5,912 nucleotides of DNA from an uncultured Clostridia bacterium (GCA_947631385.1 CANRLE010000064.1:1-5912), one strand, 5' to 3'; positions 1-5,912 are shown, counted from the stretch's first letter. Numbers and translations are program-made. Notes: generated by a model not told the origin, from the sequence alone.

Positions 1-151
1 AGCCAATTGCATAACACGTTTCACCCATAATGGCTAAATTATATAAATCATTCCAATTACAGCCACCACCATCTTCTTTTAGTAAGTTTAAATTATCATC
101 ATAAATTTTATCTAAAATTATATCGCCATGAGAAATAAAAACTTTTTTCAT
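1..151 (-). CDS. PfkB/ribokinase-family carbohydrate kinase, N-terminal part (cut by window edge)
   Basis: Only the first 50 codons are inside the window; the gene continues past the left edge. The minus-strand translation begins MKKVFISHGDIILDKIYDD, with a beta-strand and then a GDIILD turn, as at the N-terminus of PfkB-family kinases. At residues 28-45 comes GGGCNWNDLYNLAIMGE, which matches the family's first signature: a Gly-Gly sugar-binding loop, then Asn and an NLA-xLG helix. Members of this family use ATP to phosphorylate the hydroxymethyl group of sugars or nucleosides in the cytoplasm. The substrate cannot be told from this fragment, and the C-terminal catalytic GAGD motif lies outside. 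The start ATG at 151-149 is supported by a GAGGTG ribosome-binding site at 161-156. The gene is transcribed divergently from its neighbour, so no operon link to the rest of the window is implied. I am confident of the family and have no view on the exact sugar. Confidence 0.82.
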   Translation of the reverse strand, partial: MKKVFISHGDIILDKIYDDNLNLLKEDGGGCNWNDLYNLAIMGETCYAIG

Positions 152-180
152 ATTACACCTCATAATTAAATTTCAATTTT

Positions 181-209
181 ATTATAATATATAAAAAAAT
201 AAGAAGCAA
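181..209 (-). promoter_or_regulatory. sigma-A-like promoter for the PfkB-family kinase
   Basis: Read on the minus strand, TTGCTT at 209-204 is followed after exactly 17 bases by a perfect TATAAT at 186-181. The expected transcript start, near 175, leaves a short leader of about 25 bases before the kinase ATG. In DNA this AT-rich TATAAT alone is weak evidence, but the spacing and position fit well. Confidence 0.55.
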
Positions 210-245
210 TGATTTTATTATTAAATGTAAAAATTTTAAATAGTA

Positions 246-274
246 TTTACAAAATTATGTAAATATAATATAAT
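246..274 (+). promoter_or_regulatory. sigma-A-like promoter for the HD-domain gene
   Basis: TTTACA at 246-251 is separated by 17 bases from TATAAT at 269-274. A second overlapping TATAAT lies at 264-269, but with a 12-base spacer it is a poor partner. Transcription would begin near 281, giving a leader of about 25 bases that contains the AGGTG ribosome-binding site at 296-300. The 152-305 gap holds this promoter, the opposite-facing one and nothing else I can support. Confidence 0.6.
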
Positions 275-305
275 ATTTCTATGAAAATAAATGATAGGTG
301 ATTGA

Positions 306-2039
306 ATGAAAAAGAAATATGTCGAAAAATCAAGTAGAAAAATTCCAGAAAAGAGATTAGGAAAATATGCTAAAGAAATAAATGCTGTATTTGAAAAGCA
401 TATGGCAATAGAAGAATTAGGAGAGTATAGTTCAGAAATATCAGCTGTATTAAATGATTATAATCGAAAAAGTACGGAAACAACAATGATGGTAAAGGGT
501 TTGAGAAAATCAAATCAAGAAACAACGAATCGAAAGACGCATCAAGAAAATTTAGCCAATATTGCTGTTAGAATTGCCAAAGGCATGAATCGTAAACAAA
601 ATCAAAATAACAATGTAGGATTGAATTGTGATATTATAGACATCATGGCAAGAAATCATGATATAAGGCATACATTCTTAGGACATAGTGGAGAATGGTG
701 GCTTTCAAATATTAAAGAGGATTATGGAATAGGATATTATTGTCATAATGCATTAGGTCCAAGAGAATTGATTTATACAAATCAAGTTTATAATGAAATA
801 ATTGAAATGATAAAACAAAGTAATCCTAATATAGGGGAAAAAAGATTAAAAAGAATTAAAAATAATTTATGGTTAATCATGGAAGGCATTAATTCTCATA
901 ATGGAGAAAGGTCTGAATCAGAGTATCATGCAGATGTAACTAAAAGTGAGTCAGATTTTGAAAAAGAGAATCTATATTGCCACACTAAAAAAGGATTTGA
1001 TAGAACTGTTATTCCGGCAACACCGGAAGCAGCATTAATGAGATTGTGTGATAAAATTTCATATATTCCTTATGATATGGTAGATGGTTTAAGAGAAGGA
1101 TTTATAATAGAATTAAATGGAGAATATATAAATGTTTTAGAAAAATTGGGAATTACATCTGAAGATATACAAGAATGCAAAGAAACAAATCATTATGAGA
1201 AGATAGCTAGAAAATTGCAAACAATTTTTATTCAAGATGTAATTGAAAATAGTACAAGCGATATTATAAAAATGTCATCTGACATTTCGAAATTGTTACA
1301 TGAATTAAGAAATATCAACAACCGTCAAATAGTAAATTTTGTAGTATTAAAAGAAGATAATGAAATTTACCCACCTGCTATTAGAAGATTTATGGATGAA
1401 TTTGAAAGAATAATAGAACAAGAAAATTTATTAACAGAGCTAAAAAATGGTGGAATTCCTAAAGAAAGGCAAGAAGAAATCAAGTCAAAATATAAAGAAA
1501 CAATATATGAAAAATTTATTCAATATATTTGCAATACAAACCAAGCTGACTTTAATTATACTGTAAAAATTATAGAAGAAGCTACAAGGCAAAGCATTTA
1601 TGATGAACAAGAAAAGGCAAGAGACATAGTGAGAAACCATGAATCATTTAATATGTCAGCTGATTTCCCAAATAGAGACCAAAGAATACAAGCATATATT
1701 GGATATTATAAAAATAAAGATTTAAGTAATTATACAGAAGAAGAAAAGCAAGAAGATGTAGAAACGATACTAAGAAATATAGGAAATGAGCAAAAAAGAA
1801 ATCCATTGTATTTTAATATGAATAAAAGAATTGGATTAGAATTAGGGGCTAAGTATTTGTCAACTTTAAATGATATTGAATTTATAGAATTATTAAAAGA
1901 ATCAGGAATAATAGATGAAATTAAATATAAAAGTCTAACAAGAAAATATAGAGAAATCAATTTATATGACGAAGCATATGTTCATGAAAATTGGAAAAAA
2001 ATTGCTAAAGAACAAGAAAAAGCAGTAGAAGAAAAATGA
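306..2039 (+). CDS. HD-domain deoxynucleotide triphosphohydrolase-like protein (dGTPase-like)
   Basis: This 577-residue soluble protein has the metal-binding pattern of HD phosphohydrolases: H79 in TNRKTH, the H118-D119 pair, and D249 in RLCDKISY. The segment around the pair, RNHDIRHTFLGHSGE (residues 116-130), closely parallels the AHDxGHPPFGHAGE block of dGTP triphosphohydrolases. A later CHNALGPREL (146-155) and GINSHNGE (194-201) also fit that family. Enzymes of this family cleave dGTP or other dNTPs to the nucleoside and triphosphate in the cytoplasm, affecting dNTP pools; some act against phage. The C-terminal half (about 270-577) is helical and charged and probably corresponds to the accessory domain of this family. 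It is longer than typical members of about 450-505 residues. The N-terminus is divergent and carries a duplicated 15-residue unit at 18-32 and 38-52. The start at 306 has AGGTG five bases upstream. It appears monocistronic, closed by a hairpin. The fold is clear, but the substrate is inferred. Confidence 0.78.
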   Translation: MKKKYVEKSSRKIPEKRLGKYAKEINAVFEKHMAIEELGEYSSEISAVLNDYNRKSTETTMMVKGLRKSNQETTNRKTHQENLANIAVRIAKGMNRKQNQNNNVGLNCDIIDIMARNHDIRHTFLGHSGEWWLSNIKEDYGIGYYCHNALGPRELIYTNQVYNEIIEMIKQSNPNIGEKRLKRIKNNLWLIMEGINSHNGERSESEYHADVTKSESDFEKENLYCHTKKGFDRTVIPATPEAALMRLCDKISYIPYDMVDGLREGFIIELNGEYINVLEKLGITSEDIQECKETNHYEKIARKLQTIFIQDVIENSTSDIIKMSSDISKLLHELRNINNRQIVNFVVLKEDNEIYPPAIRRFMDEFERIIEQENLLTELKNGGIPKERQEEIKSKYKETIYEKFIQYICNTNQADFNYTVKIIEEATRQSIYDEQEKARDIVRNHESFNMSADFPNRDQRIQAYIGYYKNKDLSNYTEEEKQEDVETILRNIGNEQKRNPLYFNMNKRIGLELGAKYLSTLNDIEFIELLKESGIIDEIKYKSLTRKYREINLYDEAYVHENWKKIAKEQEKAVEEK

Positions 2040-2059
2040 TTATTTAAAATACAAAAAAT

Positions 2060-2111
2060 TAAGAAATTGAAAAGGAATTGGGGACAACCTCAATTCCTTT
2101 TCAATTTCTTA
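2060..2111 (+). terminator. Long hairpin, probable terminator after the HD-domain gene
   Basis: Arms at 2060-2083 and 2088-2111 can pair over 24 base pairs with a single G-U wobble (2081 with 2090), closing on an ACAA tetraloop. The outer 21 pairs are perfect. It lies 20 bases after the stop codon and just before the next operon. The downstream arm is rich in T, but no clean run of T follows the stem, so it is not a textbook intrinsic terminator. It may end transcription, protect the 3' end, or be a copy of a dispersed palindromic repeat. Confidence 0.6.
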
Positions 2112-2114
2112 TTC

Positions 2115-2143
2115 ATATATTCCAACCTATAAAAATATACATT
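2115..2143 (+). promoter_or_regulatory. Candidate sigma-E-type (mother-cell sporulation) promoter of the pdaA-yqfCD operon
   Basis: ATATATT at 2115-2121, whose last five bases are the ATATT core of the Bacillus sigma-E -35 consensus, is followed after 14 bases by TATACATT at 2136-2143. The latter differs from the CATACAMT -10 consensus at two positions. Spacing is as expected and transcription would start near 2150, about 22 bases before the pdaA ATG. The site lies between the terminator hairpin and the GGAGG ribosome-binding site, the only gap in front of the operon. It is inferred from consensus alone, and AT-rich DNA gives chance matches. Confidence 0.45.
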
Positions 2144-2172
2144 AAAAGGAAAACAAATTAGGAGGCACGGTT

Positions 2173-2973
2173 ATGCAAAAAATAAGGTATGGAATAATTG
2201 GAAGCTTAATTATTGCAATTTTTTCGTTAAGCATAATATCTATGAATGAAAGTGAAAAAAGCATTGTAACAAATGCTAATATAACAAGTAATAAAAAAAT
2301 AGGATGGGGAATAAAAAGAAACAATAATCATGAACAACCAGATGTAGGAAGTGCAAATAAAAAGATTTTAGAAGAAAATAATGGAATTTGTTTAGGAAGC
2401 AAAGACGAAAAAAGTATCTATTTAACATTTGATGAAGGATATGAAGCTGGATATACAGAACAAATATTAAATACATTAAAAGAAAATGATGTAACAGCAA
2501 CATTTTTTATAACAGCTCACTATGTTAATACACAACCAGAGTTAGTAAAAAGAATGATAAATGAGGGACATATTGTAGGAAATCATACAGTTAATCATAA
2601 AAGCATGCCAGAACTTACAGAAAACCAGATAAAAGATGAAGTAATGAAATTGCATGAAGCAATCTATGAAAAATTCAAATATGAAATGAAATATATAAGA
2701 CCACCAAAAGGAGAATTTAGCGAAAACACACTAAAAATTACTAAACAGATGGGATATAAAACGGTTATGTGGTCATTTGCTTATGAAGACTGGAATGAAG
2801 ATAAACAGCCAGATGAAAATACAGCAAAGAAAAAAATATTAGATAACTTGCACAATGGAGAAATAATGCTATTACATGGAAACTCAAAAACAAACACTAA
2901 TATATTAGATTCAGTTATAAGAGAAGCAAAAGCGATAGGATACGAATTTAAGTCATTAGACGAATTTAATTAA
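2173..2973 (+). CDS. pdaA: Delta-lactam-biosynthetic de-N-acetylase (PdaA-type polysaccharide deacetylase)
   Basis: This 266-residue protein matches PdaA of Bacillus (263 residues) along its length. PdaA removes the acetyl group from muramic acid in cortex peptidoglycan after CwlD has removed the peptide, allowing the muramic-delta-lactam to form; this modification is needed for cortex breakdown at germination. Residues 6-23 are a hydrophobic signal or membrane anchor. Then come the PdaA-typical GWGIKRNNNHEQPD (44-57) and the CE4 deacetylase motifs: TFDEGYE (85-91, with catalytic-base D87), HTVNH (138-142, metal-binding H138 and H142), RPPKG (176-180), the WSFAYEDW segment (200-207) and LLHG (234-236, with H235). 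The residue after D87 is Glu, where classical CE4 enzymes have Asp and B. subtilis PdaA has Asn. GGAGG at 2161-2165 fixes the start. It is the first gene of the operon, 13 bases before yqfC. The protein should act outside the membrane in the forespore envelope. Confidence 0.93.
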   Translation: MQKIRYGIIGSLIIAIFSLSIISMNESEKSIVTNANITSNKKIGWGIKRNNNHEQPDVGSANKKILEENNGICLGSKDEKSIYLTFDEGYEAGYTEQILNTLKENDVTATFFITAHYVNTQPELVKRMINEGHIVGNHTVNHKSMPELTENQIKDEVMKLHEAIYEKFKYEMKYIRPPKGEFSENTLKITKQMGYKTVMWSFAYEDWNEDKQPDENTAKKKILDNLHNGEIMLLHGNSKTNTNILDSVIREAKAIGYEFKSLDEFN

Positions 2974-2986
2974 GGGAAGGATAGGC

Positions 2987-3265
2987 ATGAAAAAGAGAAA
3001 TTATAATAAAATAGACAGGATACTAGAATTACCAAAAGAAGTTTATTCTAACACACCGAAAATTATAATAACAGGATTTGACGAAATGATAATTGAAAAC
3101 TTTAAAGGAATTCTAGAATATGAAGAATACTTTGTGAGAATTAATACACATATAGGAATTATAAATATAAATGGATTTAATTTAAACTTAGAAAATATGA
3201 CAAATGATGACATAAAAGTAACAGGACACATTGAAAGCATGGAGATGGAAAGAACAGTAGATTGA
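2987..3265 (+). CDS. yqfC: Sporulation protein YqfC (YabP/YqfC family)
   Basis: The 92-residue product has the length and layout of YqfC: a short basic N-terminus, then LPKEVYSNTPKIIITG (residues 15-30), an IENFKGILEYEE segment, and a beta-rich C-terminal half with IGIININGFNL and a final TGHIESMEM. The YabP/YqfC family is small and soluble, and has no known enzymatic activity. In Bacillus yqfC is a sigma-E mother-cell gene sitting directly before yqfD. That same adjacency here, with a 13-base gap to yqfD, is the strongest support. GGGAAGG at 2974-2980 is the ribosome-binding site. There is no signal peptide or membrane segment. The family assignment is secure; the molecular role is not known. 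Confidence 0.9.
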   Translation: MKKRNYNKIDRILELPKEVYSNTPKIIITGFDEMIIENFKGILEYEEYFVRINTHIGIININGFNLNLENMTNDDIKVTGHIESMEMERTVD

Positions 3266-3278
3266 AAGGAAAAAGAGA

Positions 3279-4463
3279 ATGATCATAAAAATATTGATTA
3301 GTTATCTAATGGGATATTTAACTATTAGCATAGAAGGCTATTATATTGAAAGATTTATAAACATGTGCCGAAATAAGAAAATAATAATTTGGCACTTAAA
3401 AAGAAAGAATGAAATACAATTAGAATTTAGAATAAATGTAAATGATTTCAAACAAATATGTAGAATAGCAAGAAAAACTAAATGCAAAATAAAAATAAAA
3501 AACAAGCGAGGAATGCCTTTTATAATACATCGCTATAAAAAGAGAAAAATTTTTTTCATATTTTTATTGCTATTATTAATTTCAATATTATTATCATCAC
3601 ATTTTGTATGGAATGTAGAAATTCAAGAAGAAAATGGGCAACAATTAGAAAATATAGCACAAGACATTGAAAATGCAGGACTAAAAATAGGAAAATTAAA
3701 AAATCAGATTGATACTAAAGAAATCATTAATCAAATTCGATTACAAAGGCAAGATATTGCATGGATGGGTATTGAATTAAAAGGAACAAATGCAATTGTA
3801 AAAATTGTGAAGGCAGACCAAAAACCAGATATAATAGATGAAGATGAATATTGTAGCATTATAGCGGATAAAGTAGGAATAATTACAAAGATAAATGCTC
3901 AAACAGGTACTGCAAATGTAAAAGTAGGAGATACTGTAAACAAAGGAGAAACATTGATAAATGGATGGATGGAAGGAAAATATACAGGAATTAGATATGT
4001 ACATGCGAAAGGTGACATTGAAGCAAAAGTATGGCATACAAAATATATTAACATACCATATAACACTACGGAAAAAAGAGAAACAGGGAACATTGAAAAT
4101 AAATATACAATAAAATTTAATAATTTTAAAATAAATTTGCATAAAGGGGTTTCAAAATTTAAAATTTATGATACAATAGAAACAGAAAACAAAATGAAAT
4201 TATTTTCAGATTTTTATTTACCGATTTCTATAATAAAAATAACAAATAAAGAAATAGAAGAAGAACAAAAAACATATGAACCAGAAGAAGCAAAAAACAT
4301 AGGGATACAACAATTACAACAAGAATTAGATGAAGAAATTGAAAATAAAGAATCAATCGTAGGTAAAAATATTAACACTTACGACAAAGGGGATAGTATA
4401 GATATATATGTTACATATGAAGTGCTAGAGAATGTAGGGACAAATGAAAAAATTGTATTTTGA
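3279..4463 (+). CDS. yqfD: Sporulation protein YqfD (stage IV), single-pass membrane protein
   Basis: The 394-residue protein has the standard YqfD layout. It opens with MGYLTISIEGYYIERFINMC (residues 11-30), the family's characteristic start. A basic cytoplasmic region ends in RYKKRK (85-90), followed by one strong membrane helix at about 91-107. The SHFVWNVEIQ that follows (107-116) is also typical. The extracytoplasmic part holds a stretch at about 192-230 with paired strands (KVGIITKINAQTG, then VKVGDTVNKGETLING), resembling the lipoyl/barrel-sandwich fold of membrane-fusion-type proteins. A helical, acidic segment (324-360) lies near the C-terminus. Bacillus yqfD mutants are impaired in sporulation, and the protein is made in the mother cell. 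Its exact role, including any channel or envelope function, is not established. AAAGGA at 3265-3270 supports the start. It is complete, without frameshift. Confidence 0.92.
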   Translation: MIIKILISYLMGYLTISIEGYYIERFINMCRNKKIIIWHLKRKNEIQLEFRINVNDFKQICRIARKTKCKIKIKNKRGMPFIIHRYKKRKIFFIFLLLLLISILLSSHFVWNVEIQEENGQQLENIAQDIENAGLKIGKLKNQIDTKEIINQIRLQRQDIAWMGIELKGTNAIVKIVKADQKPDIIDEDEYCSIIADKVGIITKINAQTGTANVKVGDTVNKGETLINGWMEGKYTGIRYVHAKGDIEAKVWHTKYINIPYNTTEKRETGNIENKYTIKFNNFKINLHKGVSKFKIYDTIETENKMKLFSDFYLPISIIKITNKEIEEEQKTYEPEEAKNIGIQQLQQELDEEIENKESIVGKNINTYDKGDSIDIYVTYEVLENVGTNEKIVF

Positions 4464-4470
4464 AGGGGAG
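4463..4470 (+). promoter_or_regulatory. Ribosome-binding site that decides the start of the unknown gene
   Basis: AAGGGGAG begins at the last base of the yqfD stop codon and lies 9 bases before the ATG at 4480. The in-frame ATG at 4444 has only a weak AGGGA a few bases upstream and would overlap yqfD by 20 bases. The 4480 start is therefore preferred. Confidence 0.7.
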
Positions 4471-4479
4471 AGAATTCGA

Positions 4480-5685
4480 ATGGAAGAAAGAAGCCTTAGA
4501 ATAACCGGTGCAGATAAAACATTTTTTAATAAAATAACAAGTACATTAACAAAACTATTAATACCTACAAGGATAGGTATTAATGGCATGTTAATATCAA
4601 TAAAAAGAAACAATGTAATGAAAGCCTTTGAGAACTATAAAAATAACGAAGAATATGACAAGGAGCAATTAGAAAAAAAGTACGACACAGCATATGAAGC
4701 TTATTTAGGTGCGCTTGACAAATATGTAATGGATTCCATTTATAAAAAAGTAAAAAACAACACAGCATCTGAATATGAAAAAAATGCATTATCAAGATAC
4801 TATGAAGTAACTAGCTTAAAAGAAAATGAATACATGGAATACAAGTATCGTAAACAAAAATATTTAATGGAACTAGATTATCAAGGAATAAAAGTAGATG
4901 GAAAAGAGAAAATCATAGAAAAATATAATCCATTTTATATATCTAAAATGGACTCACTATACAAATCTATCTTAAAAAATTATTCTATAAAAGTAGCAGA
5001 CAATACAAATACATATGATTCATCAAAAGAATGGATTTATACAAAAATATTTTACACATTAGAAGAATATATTCAAAATATATTATCATTAAAAATAGAA
5101 CTTAATTCTGAAGAAGGAATAAAAGATATAGTATCTGATTATGAAAAATATGAAACTTATGTTGTAGGAAAATTAGATACAAGAGATACTATTGAAAAAA
5201 ATATGGTATTACTTGGAATTAGTAGAAAATTATTTACTCATAGTTTACCATTAATTGTAGCAGAACAATGTTATGAAAAATTATTAAAAGATGCAAGAAT
5301 ATTAGTACAAGACACAAAAATGGCAGCAAAAAGAGAAAGAGCTTATTCAATGCTAATCAATTTGATTGAAGATTACAACATCAAATTATTATCTACGAAA
5401 GTATATTGGGAATCACCAAAAGCAAGAGATGAATACAAGACATTCTGGAATAAATACAAAGAAATAGCAAAACTAAAAGAAACGGATTTCATCGAATACA
5501 TTAAACAAAAAGAAATATTATTTATAAAAAATGATATTCAAAAACTACATACATCTAAACCAGACTACACAAAAATAATAAAATATTATAAGAGAAAATT
5601 AGTAGATTATGGTGTTATGAAACAGATAAAAAGTACCTCTTATAAATCAGAAGGAAAATACAGAAAAATTAAGGAAGTCGCATAA
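4480..5685 (+). CDS. Protein of unknown function occupying the phoH position between yqfD and ybeY
   Basis: I do not recognise this family. From the preferred ATG the product is 401 residues; an in-frame ATG 12 codons upstream is possible but lacks a good ribosome-binding site. No signal peptide or convincing membrane helix is visible, so it is probably cytoplasmic. It is rich in Lys, Glu and Tyr, looks almost entirely helical, and ends in a basic tail (KYYKRK, then KSEGKYRKIKEVA). There is no Walker A motif, so it is not PhoH, and no HD, zinc-finger or helix-turn-helix signature stands out. The segment around residues 240-310, from GKLDTRDTIEKN through LGISRKLFTHSLPLIVAEQCYEKLL to the second half, is the least lysine-dominated and most domain-like. 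The gene lies 16 bases after yqfD and 2 bases before ybeY, so it is certainly cotranscribed. Position suggests a sporulation or ribosome/RNA link, but that is inference. A 13-base-pair inverted repeat lies within its first 110 bases. Confidence 0.85.
   Translation: MEERSLRITGADKTFFNKITSTLTKLLIPTRIGINGMLISIKRNNVMKAFENYKNNEEYDKEQLEKKYDTAYEAYLGALDKYVMDSIYKKVKNNTASEYEKNALSRYYEVTSLKENEYMEYKYRKQKYLMELDYQGIKVDGKEKIIEKYNPFYISKMDSLYKSILKNYSIKVADNTNTYDSSKEWIYTKIFYTLEEYIQNILSLKIELNSEEGIKDIVSDYEKYETYVVGKLDTRDTIEKNMVLLGISRKLFTHSLPLIVAEQCYEKLLKDARILVQDTKMAAKRERAYSMLINLIEDYNIKLLSTKVYWESPKARDEYKTFWNKYKEIAKLKETDFIEYIKQKEILFIKNDIQKLHTSKPDYTKIIKYYKRKLVDYGVMKQIKSTSYKSEGKYRKIKEVA
4555..4586 (+). repeat. Inverted repeat inside the unknown gene
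   Basis: ATTAATACCTA (4557-4567) and TAGGTATTAAT (4574-4584) are exact reverse complements around a CAAGGA loop. One U-G and one C-G pair extend the stem to 13 base pairs (4555-4586). It starts 75 bases into the coding region and encodes residues around LLIPTRIGING. It may be chance in AT-rich DNA. Confidence 0.5.
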
Positions 5686-5687
5686 AT

Positions 5688-5912
5688 ATGTATGAAATAG
5701 TATATCAAGATATAAAGCCAAAAAAAGAATATGAAAAAACAATAGAGAAAGTACTTACACAGTGTTTTAAAGAAGAAGGATTAGAGAATTCAAAACTATC
5801 TATTACAATAACTATAACAACAGAAGAAGGCATACAAAAAATAAATAGAGAGTATAGAAACATCGATAAAGCAACTGATGTACTTTCTTTTCCTATGTTT
5901 GAAAAGGACGAG
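5688..5912 (+). CDS. ybeY: Endoribonuclease YbeY (rRNA maturation factor), N-terminal part, cut by window edge
   Basis: The first 75 codons are present and the frame stays open to the last base. The translation shows the YbeY hallmark INREYRNIDKATDVLSFPM (residues 52-70), preceded by a strand-rich LSITITITTEEGIQ segment. YbeY is a zinc-dependent single-strand endoribonuclease that takes part in 16S rRNA 3' maturation and 70S ribosome quality control in the cytoplasm. The catalytic HGxLHLxGYDH motif would lie beyond the window, so activity cannot be checked here. The ATG follows the stop of the unknown gene by 2 bases, with AAGGAAG at 5671-5677 inside the end of that gene as ribosome-binding site. 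This implies coupled translation. Presence downstream of yqfC-yqfD is a standard Firmicutes arrangement and confirms the identity. Confidence 0.93.
   Translation, partial: MYEIVYQDIKPKKEYEKTIEKVLTQCFKEEGLENSKLSITITITTEEGIQKINREYRNIDKATDVLSFPMFEKDE

Larger units (their letters stand above)
2173..5912 (+). other. Five-gene operon pdaA-yqfC-yqfD-unknown-ybeY
   Basis: All five genes share a strand, with gaps of 13, 13, 16 and 2 bases, each with its own ribosome-binding site. No terminator hairpin lies between them. The operon starts after the hairpin at 2060-2111 and continues past the window. I saw no convincing sigma-A promoter inside it. Confidence 0.8.

Noticed and set aside
281..301. Six-codon reading frame (MKINDR) in the leader of the HD-domain gene, ending at its ribosome-binding site
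   Set aside because: It would start at or next to the predicted transcript start with no ribosome-binding site, and such short frames are common by chance. No attenuator structure accompanies it.
2128..2133. TATAAA as a sigma-A -10 box for pdaA
   Set aside because: The matching -35 position holds TTTCTT, inside the hairpin arm, which is a poor match; the sigma-E-like pair fits better.
3777..4142. 121-codon open frame on the minus strand
   Set aside because: It lies wholly opposite yqfD, is dominated by Phe, Tyr, Cys, Ser and Ile as expected from the complement of AT-rich coding DNA, and has no ribosome-binding site.
4444..4479. Upstream in-frame ATG extending the unknown protein by 12 residues
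   Set aside because: It would overlap yqfD by 20 bases and has only a weak ribosome-binding site, while the ATG at 4480 has AAGGGGAG at good spacing.
4580..4795. Minus-strand open frame and similar ones at 1730-1960, 2276-2503, 3043-3240 and 4425-4613
   Set aside because: All lie opposite confident genes and show the same hydrophobic shadow composition, with no start signals or family motifs.
4480..5685. Possibility that the unknown gene is a degenerate phoH
   Set aside because: It has no Walker A or B motif or other PhoH block, and it is an intact frame of different composition rather than a decayed copy.

Overview
The window is strongly AT-rich, tightly packed DNA with A/T-ending codons and strong Shine-Dalgarno sites. 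It carries endospore genes: a PdaA-type cortex deacetylase, YqfC and YqfD. Together these point to a spore-forming, low-GC Clostridia-type Bacillota. I cannot name the species; an uncultured gut clostridium would fit.

Layout. Bases 1-151 (minus strand) are the N-terminal 50 codons of a PfkB/ribokinase-family sugar kinase that runs off the left edge. Bases 152-305 are a divergent intergenic region with one sigma-A-like promoter for each direction. Bases 306-2039 (plus) encode a 577-residue HD-domain protein resembling dGTP triphosphohydrolases, with an unusual N-terminal duplicated segment. Bases 2040-2172 hold a very long, nearly perfect hairpin (a probable terminator), followed at once by a candidate sigma-E-type promoter.

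Bases 2173 to the right edge form one tight five-gene block on the plus strand: pdaA, yqfC, yqfD, an unrecognised gene of about 401 codons, and ybeY, which is cut by the window end. The gaps are 2 to 16 bases, so this is very probably one operon. In many Firmicutes the order is yqfC-yqfD-phoH-(HD membrane protein)-ybeY. Here phoH is absent and the unknown soluble, lysine- and tyrosine-rich, apparently helical protein sits in its place.

How the genes work together. PdaA makes muramic-delta-lactam in the spore cortex, and YqfC and YqfD are sporulation proteins that act in the mother cell in Bacillus. A sigma-E-like promoter in front of all three would make the front of the operon a mother-cell sporulation unit. 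YbeY is a general rRNA-processing and ribosome-quality endoribonuclease. The unknown protein lies between these two roles, and its position is the main clue to it. I saw no mobile element, CRISPR array, tRNA or rRNA. The most novel item is the unknown gene in the phoH slot.
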